NCBI GenBank assembly: GCA_027452005.1
Contig: DAIDHF010000001.1
Coordinates: forward strand, 1 to 64,000
Direction of reading: 5' to 3'
DNA from: Acidimicrobiales bacterium
GTDB lineage: Bacteria; Actinomycetota; Acidimicrobiia; Acidimicrobiales; JAKAVM01
DNA: 64,000 bases
Part shown: positions 8,425 to 18,714 of the stretch, piece after piece
How positions within the stretch are numbered: the first letter of the stretch is position 1
How the letters are laid out: each line of letters opens with the position of its first letter
Notes under the pieces: model-generated
What the model was told of the DNA's origin: nothing
The model's input: the letters and a program-made list of their open reading frames with translations, nothing else
Database searches by the model: none
Position numbers and translations under genes: made by a program

Positions 8425-9954
8425 TTGGTAACTGGAGAAAATAGTGACGCGGGCAACGGCCCTGAGGAGAGTACTAGATATCGCGGGCCTAGACACTCTG
8501 CAAAGTCCCGGGCGAAATCGACCAACTATCCCCTTCGCCGTACCTTTTTTGGGTTACTTGCCCTGACAGCATTAGTTGTCGTTGGTCTGGCGGTTACCTC
8601 TAACCGGGGTGGTATCAACAAGCAAAAAGATCGTCGTGTTACCAGTACCTCAGCTCCGACTACCTCAGATACGACCGCTTCGCTGCCACTACTGAGCACT
8701 CCAACGTGGCGAGTGGCCTGGGGATCGCCAATGGCCTGGGGGGATGGAACAGCAGTCAATACTACGGTTAGAGAACTTGTAACAGTGGGGATTGGTGGGG
8801 TGGCCGTGAGGGTTCGACTCTCAAATCTCGATGGCAACGTTCCCTTGGACGTTGGAGCTGCAAGCGTAGCGCAGGACCTTCAAAACTCCCAGCTGGTCCC
8901 CGGGACCATCCAGAGCCTCACCTTTTCAGGTGCTCCGACTGTATCGATCCCAGTAGGTCAGGTGGTCTACAGCGACCCGGTCAATATGGCCGTGAGTACT
9001 GGCGAGACTCTCGCCGTGAGTGTATATGTGTCTAATGCCGACGTAGTAACAGTGCATCCGTGCTGTACAGAGGCCAACGTATCGTTTTTCACTCCAAACA
9101 ATGGCGGAAATCAGGTTACCCAGTCGTCTAACACCCCATTTACTTTTTCAAGCCCCTGGCCTAGGTGGGTAGATGCCCTAGACATCTTACAAGAGCCCAA
9201 TACGGCTCCAGCACAGGGGAGCATAGTTGTGTTGGGAGACTCAATCTCTGAAGGATTCAATGCCCCGATTCGCTGGACTGATATCTTGCAAAAAAGAATT
9301 GACATGTTGCCGACCGATGAGCAACGGGCCGTAATCAATGAGGCAATTACCGCAAATACTTTGTTGACTCTACCTGATGACTATTCTAAGACGGGAGGCG
9401 GTCAGTCTGGGCTTGATAGGATGGCCCAAGACGTGATTGATCAGTCAGGTGTTTCTGAAGTGATAATATTCCTTGGCACGAATGACCTGTTTTTTGGGGC
9501 CTCGGCAGATCAAATTATTGCGGGATATGAGCAGGCCATAGCGATGCTTCATGAGGCAAATCTAAAAGTTATCGGGGTAACTCTATTGCCGAGGATGGCT
9601 GGCAAGGAGCCCTGGAATCCTCAACAGCAGCAGTACTTGCAACAGATAAATACTTGGATAATGGGTCAGGGAAACTTCGACGGATACCTCGATTTTGCCC
9701 AGGTGATTGCTGACGATTACGACGGGTCGTGTATACCTACTTCAATCTATCCCCCGTTTGATTCGGGGGACCATCTTCATCCAAGTGCCGCCGGACAGAC
9801 GGCCATGGCCGATTCCGTGGCAGGGCCACAGTTGGGGCTTCCAACACTGGGTTATGTTCCAGAGTTGGTCCTTACAACCCCCACTAAAAACTGTCTGGGT
9901 GTTGCAGGTATCCCAGGACCTGTCGCCATGCCGACAGTTTCGCCGGTCAAGTAA
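8425..9954 (+). CDS. Membrane-anchored SGNH/GDSL-type esterase
   Basis: A 509-residue protein with a basic N-terminus, one hydrophobic anchor at about residues 40-59 and a Ser/Thr-rich linker. A beta-rich domain follows, and then the SGNH hydrolase domain: block I VVLGDSISEG near residue 270, block III FLGTNDLFFG near residue 350, and block V DHLHPSAAG near residue 448 with catalytic Asp and His. TTG start behind TTAGGA. This two-domain form is common in exported esterases of polysaccharide or glycolipid metabolism; the substrate is unknown. Its stop lies 3 nt from the convergent GNAT gene stop. Confidence 0.9.
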   Translation: MVTGENSDAGNGPEESTRYRGPRHSAKSRAKSTNYPLRRTFFGLLALTALVVVGLAVTSNRGGINKQKDRRVTSTSAPTTSDTTASLPLLSTPTWRVAWGSPMAWGDGTAVNTTVRELVTVGIGGVAVRVRLSNLDGNVPLDVGAASVAQDLQNSQLVPGTIQSLTFSGAPTVSIPVGQVVYSDPVNMAVSTGETLAVSVYVSNADVVTVHPCCTEANVSFFTPNNGGNQVTQSSNTPFTFSSPWPRWVDALDILQEPNTAPAQGSIVVLGDSISEGFNAPIRWTDILQKRIDMLPTDEQRAVINEAITANTLLTLPDDYSKTGGGQSGLDRMAQDVIDQSGVSEVIIFLGTNDLFFGASADQIIAGYEQAIAMLHEANLKVIGVTLLPRMAGKEPWNPQQQQYLQQINTWIMGQGNFDGYLDFAQVIADDYDGSCIPTSIYPPFDSGDHLHPSAAGQTAMADSVAGPQLGLPTLGYVPELVLTTPTKNCLGVAGIPGPVAMPTVSPVK

Positions 9955-9957
9955 CGT

Positions 9958-10653
9958 TCAAGGTGAATTCAAGTTGAGAATGTACCGAATAAAGGTCTCG
10001 CCCGAGCTATTGGTTAGCTGGGACTCTTGAGTAAAGCCCAGGTGCTCATAGAAGTGACGCGCCTGGGAGTCTGGAGGGGTAACTAAGACCAAAGTGTCAC
10101 GCTTGGCCATTTTAGACCTGTCTATCATGTCGTTAACCAAAAGCTTCCCTAGCCCTTTCCCTTGCAGCGGACCAGCTATCAGGAGATGAGTAATCTCGGC
10201 CTGGGTGGGCGAAGTTGATCTTGTAGAGTCCTCTAGAAAACTACCTGAGTTGGAAGTTCTGCCAAATTGCCGAAGTTTAGATGTGATAGATCTCTTTGCA
10301 ACCCGAAGTAGCGCCCTGGCATACCTCTTCGCCCTAGTCTTTATGATTAGATCTCTCAGTTGCGCATCTCTAAGGCTTTGGCCTACCAAGGAAAGTGCTA
10401 GAGAAGTACCGTCGGTGGACAACATGGACTTGTAGTGAGAACTCGGATCCAATGAACCCAGTAGTAGTCCCGACAGTGATTGGTCTTCAAACACTCCTGT
10501 CGCAACTCCATATGGACTTTTCATCCAGGCTCGGTAGTAGCGTTCTAGAAAACGTCCCCCGCACCTGACCAAGAACTCCTCGTCAAGAATTTCCATGTGT
10601 AGGTCTACAGCACGAGGGATGTCCAATAGCCCAAGTGGCTTAACCTCAAACAT
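9958..10653 (-). CDS. GNAT-family N-acetyltransferase
   Basis: A 231-residue protein whose C-terminal half has the acetyl-CoA signature: a strand-forming THLLIAGPLQGKGLGKLLV (pyrophosphate loop QGKGLG near residue 164) followed by LVTPPDSQARHFYEHLGF. The N-terminal half has an insertion rich in Ser, Arg and Lys (about residues 85-145) of unknown role. It lies 14 nt downstream of thiS on the same strand and is probably co-transcribed with thiO-thiS, though a role in thiamine metabolism is not shown. The acceptor is unknown. Confidence 0.85.
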   Translation of the reverse strand: MFEVKPLGLLDIPRAVDLHMEILDEEFLVRCGGRFLERYYRAWMKSPYGVATGVFEDQSLSGLLLGSLDPSSHYKSMLSTDGTSLALSLVGQSLRDAQLRDLIIKTRAKRYARALLRVAKRSITSKLRQFGRTSNSGSFLEDSTRSTSPTQAEITHLLIAGPLQGKGLGKLLVNDMIDRSKMAKRDTLVLVTPPDSQARHFYEHLGFTQESQLTNSSGETFIRYILNLNSP

Positions 10654-10667
10654 TGGCCAATAATACC

Positions 10668-10877
10668 CTAACCACCAGGGGCTGCAGAAACAATCTCAAT
10701 TACGTCGTTTCCCGAAACCGGTGTAGTGCTCCACTTGGATCTTGGGATTATTTCTCGATTTATGGATATGGCAACTCCCTTGGCCGGGAAAGATAGTAGT
10801 TCGAGAATATCTCCAAGAAACTTTCCCGCTGGGGCTTGCTGAGATCTTCCGTTGATGGTTATGGAAATATGGTTCAT
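10668..10877 (-). CDS. thiS: Sulfur carrier protein ThiS
   Basis: A 69-residue ubiquitin-like protein ending in the diagnostic Gly-Gly (SAAPGG), whose C-terminus would be adenylated and converted to the thiocarboxylate that supplies sulfur to ThiG. The N-terminal ISITINGRSQQ and central GVAISINREIIPRSKW match the family. The ATG at 10875-10877 gives the normal ThiS size; the longer open frame upstream runs back into thiO and is not needed. It is 25 nt downstream of thiO. Confidence 0.93.
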   Translation of the reverse strand: MNHISITINGRSQQAPAGKFLGDILELLSFPAKGVAISINREIIPRSKWSTTPVSGNDVIEIVSAAPGG

Positions 10878-10902
10878 GTTTTTTAGGCAAGTTTCCAAAA
10901 TA

Positions 10903-12081
10903 TTAATGACTGGAATTGTTGAAAAAGCGTTGTGGAGAAAAGATCTTATATTGAGTCTCCACATTCCCTGACACGAAGTAGTCTCGGGCAAGGGCACCAG
11001 ATTTGGGACCAAGTAGAATGCCATTTCGGTAGAAGCCAGTTGAGACGAACAATTGTGGCCAAAGAGGTCCAATAACGGGGAGATTGTCCGGTGATGTTGG
11101 TCTCAGTCCACTTTCCAGCGCGACGATCTCTAGTTCCATAATTGCTGGCAAAACATCCCTGGCGGCACGCATTAGTTCAAAGACTCCCTCAAAAGTGTTG
11201 GCCACGTTGTAGCCAGCCTCTTCAGAGGTGGCCCCAATGGCAACCTCTCCGTCAGCGCGACTGAGGATATATACCGGACGGCCGTCAACTAGTCCCCGAA
11301 CTATCTTGTCAATAAAGACACCGGAACTGAATCTGAATTGGGCTTGGGGTTGTAGTCGAAGTATCTGACCTCGAACTGGGCGAATTGGCAGTGATGAGTG
11401 TGGTAGTTGAGGGAGCTGAACAGGAACCGATCGCGTGCCACATCCAGCCGCTAGAACAATATGCGAGGCCTGGACTTTACCTGAAGGGCCTAAGGAGAGT
11501 TCGAAACTCTTATCTCGGGCAACTTCAATACTCAAAACTTGTTGTTGGACTATTTCGATATTAAAAATCTCAAGCATTCTTCCAAGGCAAGTCAAAAGAG
11601 ACCGGGGCCCAACTAGGGTGTCTTGTGGAACTATGTATCCCCCCGCAAGTGTTGATGATAGCTTCGGGACAAGTTCCGCTAGTTGGGACACAGAAACCTT
11701 CTCGGTTTTCAGCCCTAAGGTAAGTTGATATTGGGCCAGTTGATCTAGCTGGATCAAATCGGACCTTGTCTTGGCAACTGAGATTGTACCGCCTACTTGG
11801 TGATCAACCGTGCAACCAGAAACACCTTGTAGGTCAGACAAGAATTCGGGAAAGATTCGGGCAGCTTCAAGGTTGAGAGTTGTCAGGGGTGACTCCCCAA
11901 AGTGCGATTCAGTAACCGGGGCTAGCATGCCTCCGGCAACCCAACTAGTGGCTGAAAGAGGATCTGGATCAAAGATGGTAATCTCGTCAAATAGATCTCT
12001 GCAGTAAAAGGCCGCACAGAGTCCAGCAATGCCTGCGCCAATAATAATCAAGTGTTTGAACGAAGGCTGAGTGTCTGGCAT
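10903..12081 (-). CDS. thiO: Glycine oxidase ThiO
   Basis: A 392-residue FAD-dependent amine oxidase that makes dehydroglycine (iminoacetate) for ThiG. The dinucleotide fold is visible at HLIIIGAGIAGLCAAFYC near residue 9. Also typical are TSWVAGGMLAP near residue 47, and the C-terminal GLRPTSPDNLPVIGP and STGFYRNGILLGP motifs. The ATG at 12081 is chosen because the Rossmann strand begins 9 residues later and TAGGA lies about 8 nt upstream; the frame is open 144 nt further without support. It is first in thiO-thiS-GNAT. Confidence 0.94.
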   Translation of the reverse strand: MPDTQPSFKHLIIIGAGIAGLCAAFYCRDLFDEITIFDPDPLSATSWVAGGMLAPVTESHFGESPLTTLNLEAARIFPEFLSDLQGVSGCTVDHQVGGTISVAKTRSDLIQLDQLAQYQLTLGLKTEKVSVSQLAELVPKLSSTLAGGYIVPQDTLVGPRSLLTCLGRMLEIFNIEIVQQQVLSIEVARDKSFELSLGPSGKVQASHIVLAAGCGTRSVPVQLPQLPHSSLPIRPVRGQILRLQPQAQFRFSSGVFIDKIVRGLVDGRPVYILSRADGEVAIGATSEEAGYNVANTFEGVFELMRAARDVLPAIMELEIVALESGLRPTSPDNLPVIGPLWPQLFVSTGFYRNGILLGPKSGALARDYFVSGNVETQYKIFSPQRFFNNSSH

Positions 12082-12369
12082 TTTATATATCCTAGCCCTT
12101 TGTACTAGAATATCTGAATCGGCATTTGGGTCAGCGTTGCCCCAATTCCTCGGTGGTTGTTGGCACTGAGCCGACTCGAAAGTCAGGTTTTGTTGACTTG
12201 AGTTGTCAAGGTAAAATACCGCCAACTGTAGATGAGTTGAAATTGAGCGGCATAGATGAGGTAGCGACGCTGACGGATCCTGTTGGATGTCATGTGGACT
12301 ACTCTCTTTTTCCCCGATTCAGTAGATAGCTCGGTGAACTGAATTATAGAAAAGGGCAAACTAGATAAG
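12082..12369. promoter_or_regulatory. Divergent intergenic region between thiO and gltB
   Basis: These 288 nt separate thiO (-) from gltB (+) and must hold both start regions. I looked on the minus strand for the conserved TPP-riboswitch blocks and did not find them. A short inverted repeat TTGAC (12193-12197) / GTCAA (12205-12209) is present. No confident -35/-10 pair can be named. Confidence 0.35.
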
Positions 12370-15300
12370 GTGGCAGTAGGAACAGAGTCAACCGGCCGTC
12401 AGATGGGCGGATTGTATCGGCCTGAGTTTGAGCATGACTCGTGCGGAGTCGGTTTTGTAGTCGACCTGCATGGACGAAAGTCTCCCGAGATTGTAGATCA
12501 GGGCCTGAAAGTACTTGAAAACCTAGAGCACCGAGGTGCAACCGGTTCTGAGTCAACTACTGGTGACGGGGCTGGTATCTTGGTTCAAATTCCAGACAAA
12601 TTTTTACGTGGTGTGTCTGGTTTAGATCTCCCAGAGTTTGGGGAGTACGCAACAGGGATAGGGTTCCTACCCAGGGACCCAGAAGATGCCACTAGTGCGA
12701 CCAAGAGATTTGAAGAGATCGCCCACGAAGAGGGTCTAGATGTCATTGGCTGGAGATCGCTCCCGGTAGACACTGGGGACCTTGGAGCGGTGGCTTTGGC
12801 CAGTATGCCGGTGATGAGCCAAGTTTTTGTAAGGCTTGCGAGCCGAGCCGAGCCGGCGGTTTCAAATCCCCTTGGGTTTCCCCAGCAACACGCTTACAAC
12901 CAGGATCTGGAGATAAGAAGTTTTTTTGCGCGTAAACGTTCTGAGAGAGAGGTTGACGGGTTGTATTTCCCATCCCTGTCTTGCCGGACGTTGGTTTACA
13001 AAGGAATGCTCACCTCAGGGCAGCTAAGGAAATTTTTTCCAGATCTTTCCCAGGGGGGCTTCGAAAGTGCTATCGCCTTGGTCCATTCCAGGTTTTCAAC
13101 TAATACCTTTCCTTCGTGGCCCCTTGCCCATCCCTACAGATACGTAGCCCATAACGGGGAAATAAACACCTTACAGGGCAACCGGAACTGGATGAGGGCG
13201 AGGGAGTCTATGATGTCCTCGGGCCTCTTTCACGGGAATCTTGACCGGATTACGCCTATCTGCACCCCAGGTGCCTCTGACTCGGCCTCTTTTGATGAGG
13301 TGCTAGAGCTTCTTCACCTTTCTGGTAGGTCACTGGCCCACTGTGTGCTCATGATGATCCCTGAGGCCTGGCAGAACAATCACGACATGGGCCCAGCCAG
13401 ACGTGACTTCTATGAGTTTCATGCCTCGGTCATGGAGCCCTGGGATGGTCCGGCTTCTATTGCCTTTACTGATGGCTCGGTAATTGGGGCCGTGTTGGAC
13501 AGAAACGGCCTGCGGCCCTCTCGGTATTGGGTTACAGAATCGGGCCTGGTCGTAATGGCATCAGAGGTAGGTGTATTGGATCTGCCTCCCTCATCTATTG
13601 TCTTCAAGGGCAGGCTCCAGCCGGGAAAGATGTTGCTTGTAGATACCAATAGAGGCGAGATTATTTCGGACTCACAACTCAAAGACGAGCTGTCGAGTGC
13701 TTACCCATATGGACAATGGCTAGAGACTGGTCTGGTCCATCTTTCAGACCTTCCCCCCAGGGACATGTTGATTCCAAAGCACTCTTCTCTGGTTGGTCAC
13801 CAAAGGAGTTTTGGGTATACGACAGAAGAGTTGAGGGTCTTATTGACCCCGATGGCCATGACCGGCATGGAACCAGTTGGTTCAATGGGGTCAGATACAC
13901 CACTAGCCGTGCTTTCGGATCGACCCCGGTTACTCTTTGACTATTTCAGCCAACTCTTTGCCCAAGTTACCAATCCACCGCTTGATGCAATTCGAGAGGA
14001 GATGGTTACTTCTATGAGGGTCGGACTTGGACCGGAGAGAAATCTTTTAGAAGCAAGTCCACAGTCGTGCTCACAGATAGTTCTGGACTATCCAATTATT
14101 GATAACGACGAGCTTGCCAAGATTATGTACATCTCCGAGGGTGAGATGAACCCAACTTTTCGGACGTGCACCATTGATGGGCTCTTTGAAGTAAAAGGTC
14201 GAGGTGCCTCACTAGAGGTGGCCCTAGATGAGATCTGTAATCGGGCATTAGAAGCAATCGCTGAGGGGTATAACATAATTGTGCTCTCGGATCGCAACTC
14301 AACGAAAGAGTTGGCCCCGATTCCGTCGTTGTTGGTGACCTCGTGCGTACACCACTTTCTGATTCGAGAAAGAGCCAGGACTAAGGTGGGACTGGTGGTT
14401 GAAACCGGTGAGGCCAGAGAGGTCCACCACATGGCCTTACTTATTGGCTACGGGGCATCGTGCGTAAATCCCTATCTCGCAATTGAAACCGTTGAGGATC
14501 TGGCCCTATCGGGGGCACTTGGCGAAATTAGTCCCAGGAAGGCTTGTAAGAACTATAAGAAGGCCCTATCAAAAGGGGTCCTCAAGGTGATGTCAAAGAT
14601 GGGTATCTCAACCGTCCAGTCCTACATGGGGGCACAGGTCTTTGAGGCGATCGGACTTTCTAACGAGTTGGTGGATAGGTACTTTACTCATACTCCAAGT
14701 CGAATTGGGGGAATTGGATTAGCGGGTATAGCCGAGGAAGTATTGCAAAGACACAGTCAGGCCTGGGAAGTATCTAGATCTGAAATTGCTCACCGAGAAC
14801 TGGAAGTAGGTGGCCAATATCAGTGGCGTCGCGAGGGCGAGTTTCACTTGTTCAATCCAAAGACCGTGTATAAGCTTCAACACGCCACACGGACTAAGCG
14901 ATATGAGATTTTCAAGGAGTATACCCGACTGGTTGACGATCAGTCGGTGAAGCTGGGGACAGTGAGGGGACTGTTGAAGGTTCGGGCAGACCAGTCAAGA
15001 GCCATACCCATTGACGAGGTAGAACCTATTTCTGAGATTGTTAAGCGATTTTCGACTGGAGCGATGTCCTATGGGTCGATCTCCAAGGAAGCCCACGAGA
15101 CTCTCGCCATTGCGATGAACCGACTTGGTGCCCGGTCTAATACTGGCGAAGGAGGAGAGGATTCGGACCGATTCACACCTGATCCCAACGGAGACTCTCG
15201 TCGGAGCGCAATCAAACAGGTGGCTTCAGGAAGATTTGGGGTGACCTCTGATTATCTGGTCAACGCTGATGACATTCAGATCAAGATTGCCCAGGGTGCA

Positions 15301-16965
15301 AAGCCCGGCGAAGGCGGTCAGTTGCCTGGGCACAAGGTATATCCCTGGATCGCCAAGACCAGATTCTCAACTCCTGGGGTAGGTCTGATCTCACCGCCTC
15401 CTCATCACGATATCTATTCAATCGAAGACATCGCCCAACTCATTCATGATCTAAAAAATGTAAACCCGAGAGCCCGGATCCATGTAAAGTTGGTAGCCGA
15501 GGTTGGCGTCGGGACGGTTGCGGCCGGGGTTGCCAAGGCCCACTCGGACGTGGTCTTGATCTCCGGCCATGACGGGGGAACCGGAGCGGCCCCACTTACT
15601 TCTCTCAAGCACGCCGGCGGACCATGGGAGCTGGGACTTGCCGAGACGCATCAAACCCTACTGGCCAACGGGTTGCGGGATCGAATCGTGGTCCAGGTGG
15701 ACGGTCAGCTCAAAACGGGCCGAGACGTAGTCGTGGCGGCCCTACTCGGGGCCGAGGAGTTTGGATTTGCAAGTGCTCCCTTGGTTGTGTCGGGATGCAT
15801 AATGATGCGTGTTTGTCACCTCGATACCTGCCCTGTGGGGATCGCCACTCAAAATCCAGAGTTGCGCAAAAGGTTCCAGGGAAAGCCCGAATTCGTTGAA
15901 ACCTTCTTTGAGTACATTGCTCAAGAAGTACGGGAACTTTTAGCGGAACTTGGATTTCGAACTCTCCAAGAGGCAATTGGCCATAGCGAATGTTTGGAGG
16001 TCAACAGTGCAATTGAAAACTGGAAGGCCCGAGGTCTTGACCTGTCTCCAATTTTGGATATGCCCAACCCACCAGAGGGTTGTGATCTCTACTGTACCAA
16101 GTCCCAAGACCACGGGTTGGATAAGGCACTAGATGTTGGCCTAATTGAGGGATGTAAACCAGCCTTAGATCGTCAAGACAAGGTATCAATGGAGCTACCA
16201 ATACGAAACACCAACCGAACGGTCGGGACAATGCTAGGCGGTGAAATATCTCGGAGATTTGGATCGGCCGGTCTTGCAGATGACACCATCGAGATAACCT
16301 TTAGCGGGTCTGCTGGACAGAGCTTTGGGGCCTTCGTCCCCAAAGGAATGACCTTGGTTCTATATGGAGATGCGAACGACTACCTTGCCAAAGGATTATC
16401 AGGGGGACGTATTATTGTTCGTCCTCCCGAGGAGGCCAAGTTTCTTACAGAGGACTCAATTATTGCAGGAAACGTCTGCTTATATGGGGCCACTGGGGGT
16501 GAGGCTTATATTCGAGGTGTTGTTGGAGAAAGATTCGCTGTAAGGAACTCGGGTGCGACCTGTGTGGTTGAAGGTGTTGGCGATCACGGCTGTGAATACA
16601 TGACAGGGGGGCGCGTCGTCATTTTGGGGCCTGTAGGGAGGAACTTTGGAGCCGGGATGTCCGGAGGCATTGCCTATGTTCTAGACCCCGAAGATCACTT
16701 AGTACGAAATCTCAACAGTGAGATGGTTGACATTGAATGGTTAGACGAAGATGATCGAGATTGGCTTCGAGAAGTACTCACCACCCATTTTGCTGAGACT
16801 GACTCGACGGTTGCACAACGTCTGTTGTCTAACTATCGACATCAATATCAGTCGTTCAAGAAAGTAATGCCAAGAGATTACCGGAGAGTTCTAGAGGCGA
16901 TCAAGGAGGCCACTGAAGCCGGACTTGATGTCGACACACACATTATGGGAGGTGCACATGGGTGA
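12370..16965 (+). CDS. gltB: Glutamate synthase, large (alpha) subunit GltB
   Basis: A 1531-residue glutamate synthase. In order: a class II glutamine amidotransferase domain whose catalytic Cys lies in EHDSCGVGF (Cys25, exposed after propeptide removal); the central domain; and the FMN-binding synthase domain with [38 protein letters not shown] and HDGGTGAAP. The 3Fe-4S cysteines are in [19 protein letters not shown] near residue 1142. The C-terminal beta-helix GXGXG domain has [21 protein letters not shown]. Together with GltD it makes two glutamates from glutamine and 2-oxoglutarate. GTG start; an ATG at 12403 just before the catalytic Cys is also possible. It overlaps gltD by 8 nt. Confidence 0.97.
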   Translation: MAVGTESTGRQMGGLYRPEFEHDSCGVGFVVDLHGRKSPEIVDQGLKVLENLEHRGATGSESTTGDGAGILVQIPDKFLRGVSGLDLPEFGEYATGIGFLPRDPEDATSATKRFEEIAHEEGLDVIGWRSLPVDTGDLGAVALASMPVMSQVFVRLASRAEPAVSNPLGFPQQHAYNQDLEIRSFFARKRSEREVDGLYFPSLSCRTLVYKGMLTSGQLRKFFPDLSQGGFESAIALVHSRFSTNTFPSWPLAHPYRYVAHNGEINTLQGNRNWMRARESMMSSGLFHGNLDRITPICTPGASDSASFDEVLELLHLSGRSLAHCVLMMIPEAWQNNHDMGPARRDFYEFHASVMEPWDGPASIAFTDGSVIGAVLDRNGLRPSRYWVTESGLVVMASEVGVLDLPPSSIVFKGRLQPGKMLLVDTNRGEIISDSQLKDELSSAYPYGQWLETGLVHLSDLPPRDMLIPKHSSLVGHQRSFGYTTEELRVLLTPMAMTGMEPVGSMGSDTPLAVLSDRPRLLFDYFSQLFAQVTNPPLDAIREEMVTSMRVGLGPERNLLEASPQSCSQIVLDYPIIDNDELAKIMYISEGEMNPTFRTCTIDGLFEVKGRGASLEVALDEICNRALEAIAEGYNIIVLSDRNSTKELAPIPSLLVTSCVHHFLIRERARTKVGLVVETGEAREVHHMALLIGYGASCVNPYLAIETVEDLALSGALGEISPRKACKNYKKALSKGVLKVMSKMGISTVQSYMGAQVFEAIGLSNELVDRYFTHTPSRIGGIGLAGIAEEVLQRHSQAWEVSRSEIAHRELEVGGQYQWRREGEFHLFNPKTVYKLQHATRTKRYEIFKEYTRLVDDQSVKLGTVRGLLKVRADQSRAIPIDEVEPISEIVKRFSTGAMSYGSISKEAHETLAIAMNRLGARSNTGEGGEDSDRFTPDPNGDSRRSAIKQVASGRFGVTSDYLVNADDIQIKIAQGAKPGEGGQLPGHKVYPWIAKTRFSTPGVGLISPPPHHDIYSIEDIAQLIHDLKNVNPRARIHVKLVAEVGVGTVAAGVAKAHSDVVLISGHDGGTGAAPLTSLKHAGGPWELGLAETHQTLLANGLRDRIVVQVDGQLKTGRDVVVAALLGAEEFGFASAPLVVSGCIMMRVCHLDTCPVGIATQNPELRKRFQGKPEFVETFFEYIAQEVRELLAELGFRTLQEAIGHSECLEVNSAIENWKARGLDLSPILDMPNPPEGCDLYCTKSQDHGLDKALDVGLIEGCKPALDRQDKVSMELPIRNTNRTVGTMLGGEISRRFGSAGLADDTIEITFSGSAGQSFGAFVPKGMTLVLYGDANDYLAKGLSGGRIIVRPPEEAKFLTEDSIIAGNVCLYGATGGEAYIRGVVGERFAVRNSGATCVVEGVGDHGCEYMTGGRVVILGPVGRNFGAGMSGGIAYVLDPEDHLVRNLNSEMVDIEWLDEDDRDWLREVLTTHFAETDSTVAQRLLSNYRHQYQSFKKVMPRDYRRVLEAIKEATEAGLDVDTHIMGGAHG

Positions 16966-18424
16966 TCCCCGTGGATTTATGAAATTCGAGCGAATAACTC
17001 CCAAACGTCGACCGGTTGAACTTAGGGTTATGGACTGGAACGAGGTGTATATTACTCAAGATGATCAGGAATTGCGCCAGCAAGCATCTCGATGCATGGA
17101 CTGCGGAATACCTTTTTGTCACGAGGGTTGCCCTCTTGGAAACCTAATTCCCGATTGGAACGACCTTGTATATCGGGGAGATTTTGAAGAAGCCTCGCAA
17201 CGTTTACACGCCACGAACAACTTCCCGGACTTTACAGGCCGTCTTTGTCCAGCCCCTTGTGAAGCGGCGTGCGTTTTGGGGATCAATCAAGATCCGGTTA
17301 CCATCAAGCAAGTTGAGGTCTCCATATCGGAGTGGGCCTTTGCATCGGGTAAACTCAATCCCGTCTTGCCCGATTGCAAGACTCACAAAAAGGTTGCCGT
17401 GGTGGGTTCTGGTCCGGCTGGCCTGGCTTGTGCTCAGCAACTGACTCGGGCTGGTCATGACGTAACCGTGTATGAAAGAGCCGACAGATTGGGTGGGTTA
17501 CTTAGGTATGGTATTCCCGAGTTCAAAATGGAAAAGAAGTATCTAGATCGCAGACTAGATCAGTTACGCTCCGAGGGTACCCAGTTTGTGACCTCCTGTG
17601 AGATTGGAGTTGATCTTGATGCCAACTTGCTGGCATCTCAAAATGACGCCGTCGTACTGGCTGGAGGGGCCTGTGAATCACGAGAACTACAGGTCCCCGG
17701 TCGCGAGCTATCTGGTATTTTTCAGGCCATGGAGTTCTTGCCACTTGCCAACAGGGTATGTGAGGGTGACTTACCAGAGCACCCCTTTAGCGCGAAGGGA
17801 AAGAAGGTTGTAATCATTGGCGGTGGTGACACTGGTGCAGACTGTCTGGGGACTGTACATCGACACGGTTGTGAGAGTGTTGTTCAACTAGAGATAATGC
17901 CAAGGCCGCCTGACAGTCGGGACGAGTCAACCCCCTGGCCGACTTGGCCACTAATGTACCGAACATCTTCAGCCCACGAGGAGGGTGGAGAGAGAATATT
18001 TTCCGTGAGCACGCAGTCATTTTTGGCAGATTCAAGTGGACAGGTTAGGTCAATTGAACTACACGAAGTCGAACCGAAAATTGATGAGCACGGAAAGATG
18101 AACTTTGTAAAAATCCAGGGAAGTGATTTTGAACTTCAAGCCGACCTCGTACTATTAGCTCTGGGCTTTGTCGGCCCAGAAAAGTCTCCCATGTTAGATC
18201 AGTTAGGTGTTAGCTTTGATCCGAGAACCAACGTGGCCCGAGACGGTAACTGGTCAACCGCCAAAGAGGGCGTCTTTGTGTGTGGTGACATGGGAAGAGG
18301 ACAGAGCCTAATTGTCTGGGCTATTGCCGAGGGGAGATCTTGCGCAGCCTGGGTTGACCGGTATCTTATGGGAACTAGTGACCTGCCTATTTGCGTGGAG
18401 ACCACTTTAGTGGCTCTTAGGTAG
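16958..18424 (+). CDS. gltD: Glutamate synthase, small (beta) subunit GltD
   Basis: A 488-residue FAD/NAD(P)H oxidoreductase that feeds electrons to GltB. N-terminal cysteine motifs [14 protein letters not shown] and CPAPCEAAC bind 4Fe-4S clusters. The FAD site is [17 protein letters not shown] near residue 145 and the NADPH site [15 protein letters not shown] near residue 284. The C-terminal [23 protein letters not shown] closes the FAD fold. The ATG at 16958 is preceded by GGGAGG and overlaps the gltB stop by 8 nt, so translation is coupled; an upstream in-frame ATG at 16925 lies inside gltB and is less likely. Confidence 0.97.
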   Translation: MGDPRGFMKFERITPKRRPVELRVMDWNEVYITQDDQELRQQASRCMDCGIPFCHEGCPLGNLIPDWNDLVYRGDFEEASQRLHATNNFPDFTGRLCPAPCEAACVLGINQDPVTIKQVEVSISEWAFASGKLNPVLPDCKTHKKVAVVGSGPAGLACAQQLTRAGHDVTVYERADRLGGLLRYGIPEFKMEKKYLDRRLDQLRSEGTQFVTSCEIGVDLDANLLASQNDAVVLAGGACESRELQVPGRELSGIFQAMEFLPLANRVCEGDLPEHPFSAKGKKVVIIGGGDTGADCLGTVHRHGCESVVQLEIMPRPPDSRDESTPWPTWPLMYRTSSAHEEGGERIFSVSTQSFLADSSGQVRSIELHEVEPKIDEHGKMNFVKIQGSDFELQADLVLLALGFVGPEKSPMLDQLGVSFDPRTNVARDGNWSTAKEGVFVCGDMGRGQSLIVWAIAEGRSCAAWVDRYLMGTSDLPICVETTLVALR

Positions 18425-18454
18425 CTTGTCGTTGAAGAACATGGTGTCATCTAG

Positions 18455-18706
18455 TTGATTACACAGCGGGAGCAAATTGTAGAAGACCTCTCTCGGGTGA
18501 GTGAAGAGTTGATTGACTATTCGATGGAGATAATTCGAGAGGCGCGAGACAATTTGAACGATTATCCCGATGAGTATGGTGAAGTCAGTTCGACCAACCC
18601 CGTTTCAGAGGAACTTTCCCTAGCGCTAGGCCGAGAAAAGCAGGTAAATCGGGCCAGACGCTATGTTGAGCGGGCTATATACATACTTGAATCAATAGAC
18701 CGATGA
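18455..18706 (+). CDS. Small helical conserved actinobacterial protein, unknown function
   Basis: An 83-residue, acidic, almost entirely helix-like protein. The N-terminal stretch VSEELIDYSMEIIREA and the C-terminal RARRYVERAIYILES resemble a family of small actinobacterial proteins I have seen without a function. The TTG start directly follows an in-frame TAG and lacks a ribosome binding site, so a later ATG near codon 24 cannot be excluded. It is 30 nt downstream of gltD and converges on fbiC. Confidence 0.6.
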   Translation: MITQREQIVEDLSRVSEELIDYSMEIIREARDNLNDYPDEYGEVSSTNPVSEELSLALGREKQVNRARRYVERAIYILESIDR

Positions 18707-18714
18707 AAGGTCTA
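18696..18714. terminator. Hairpin across the stops of two convergent genes
   Basis: TAGACC (18696-18701) and GGTCTA (18709-18714) form a perfect 6-bp stem with a 7-nt loop. It contains the stop codon of the small helical protein gene and that of fbiC. There is no T-run, so terminator function is only a possibility. Confidence 0.3.

Noticed and set aside
12082-12369. Possible TPP riboswitch before thiO
   Set aside because: The conserved blocks (CTGAGA, ACCTGATC-like) are not present on the minus strand.
12583-12597. tRNA T-arm-like GGTTCAAATTCC
   Set aside because: It lies inside gltB and no cloverleaf can be built around it; similar matches in dop and cheW are also coding.
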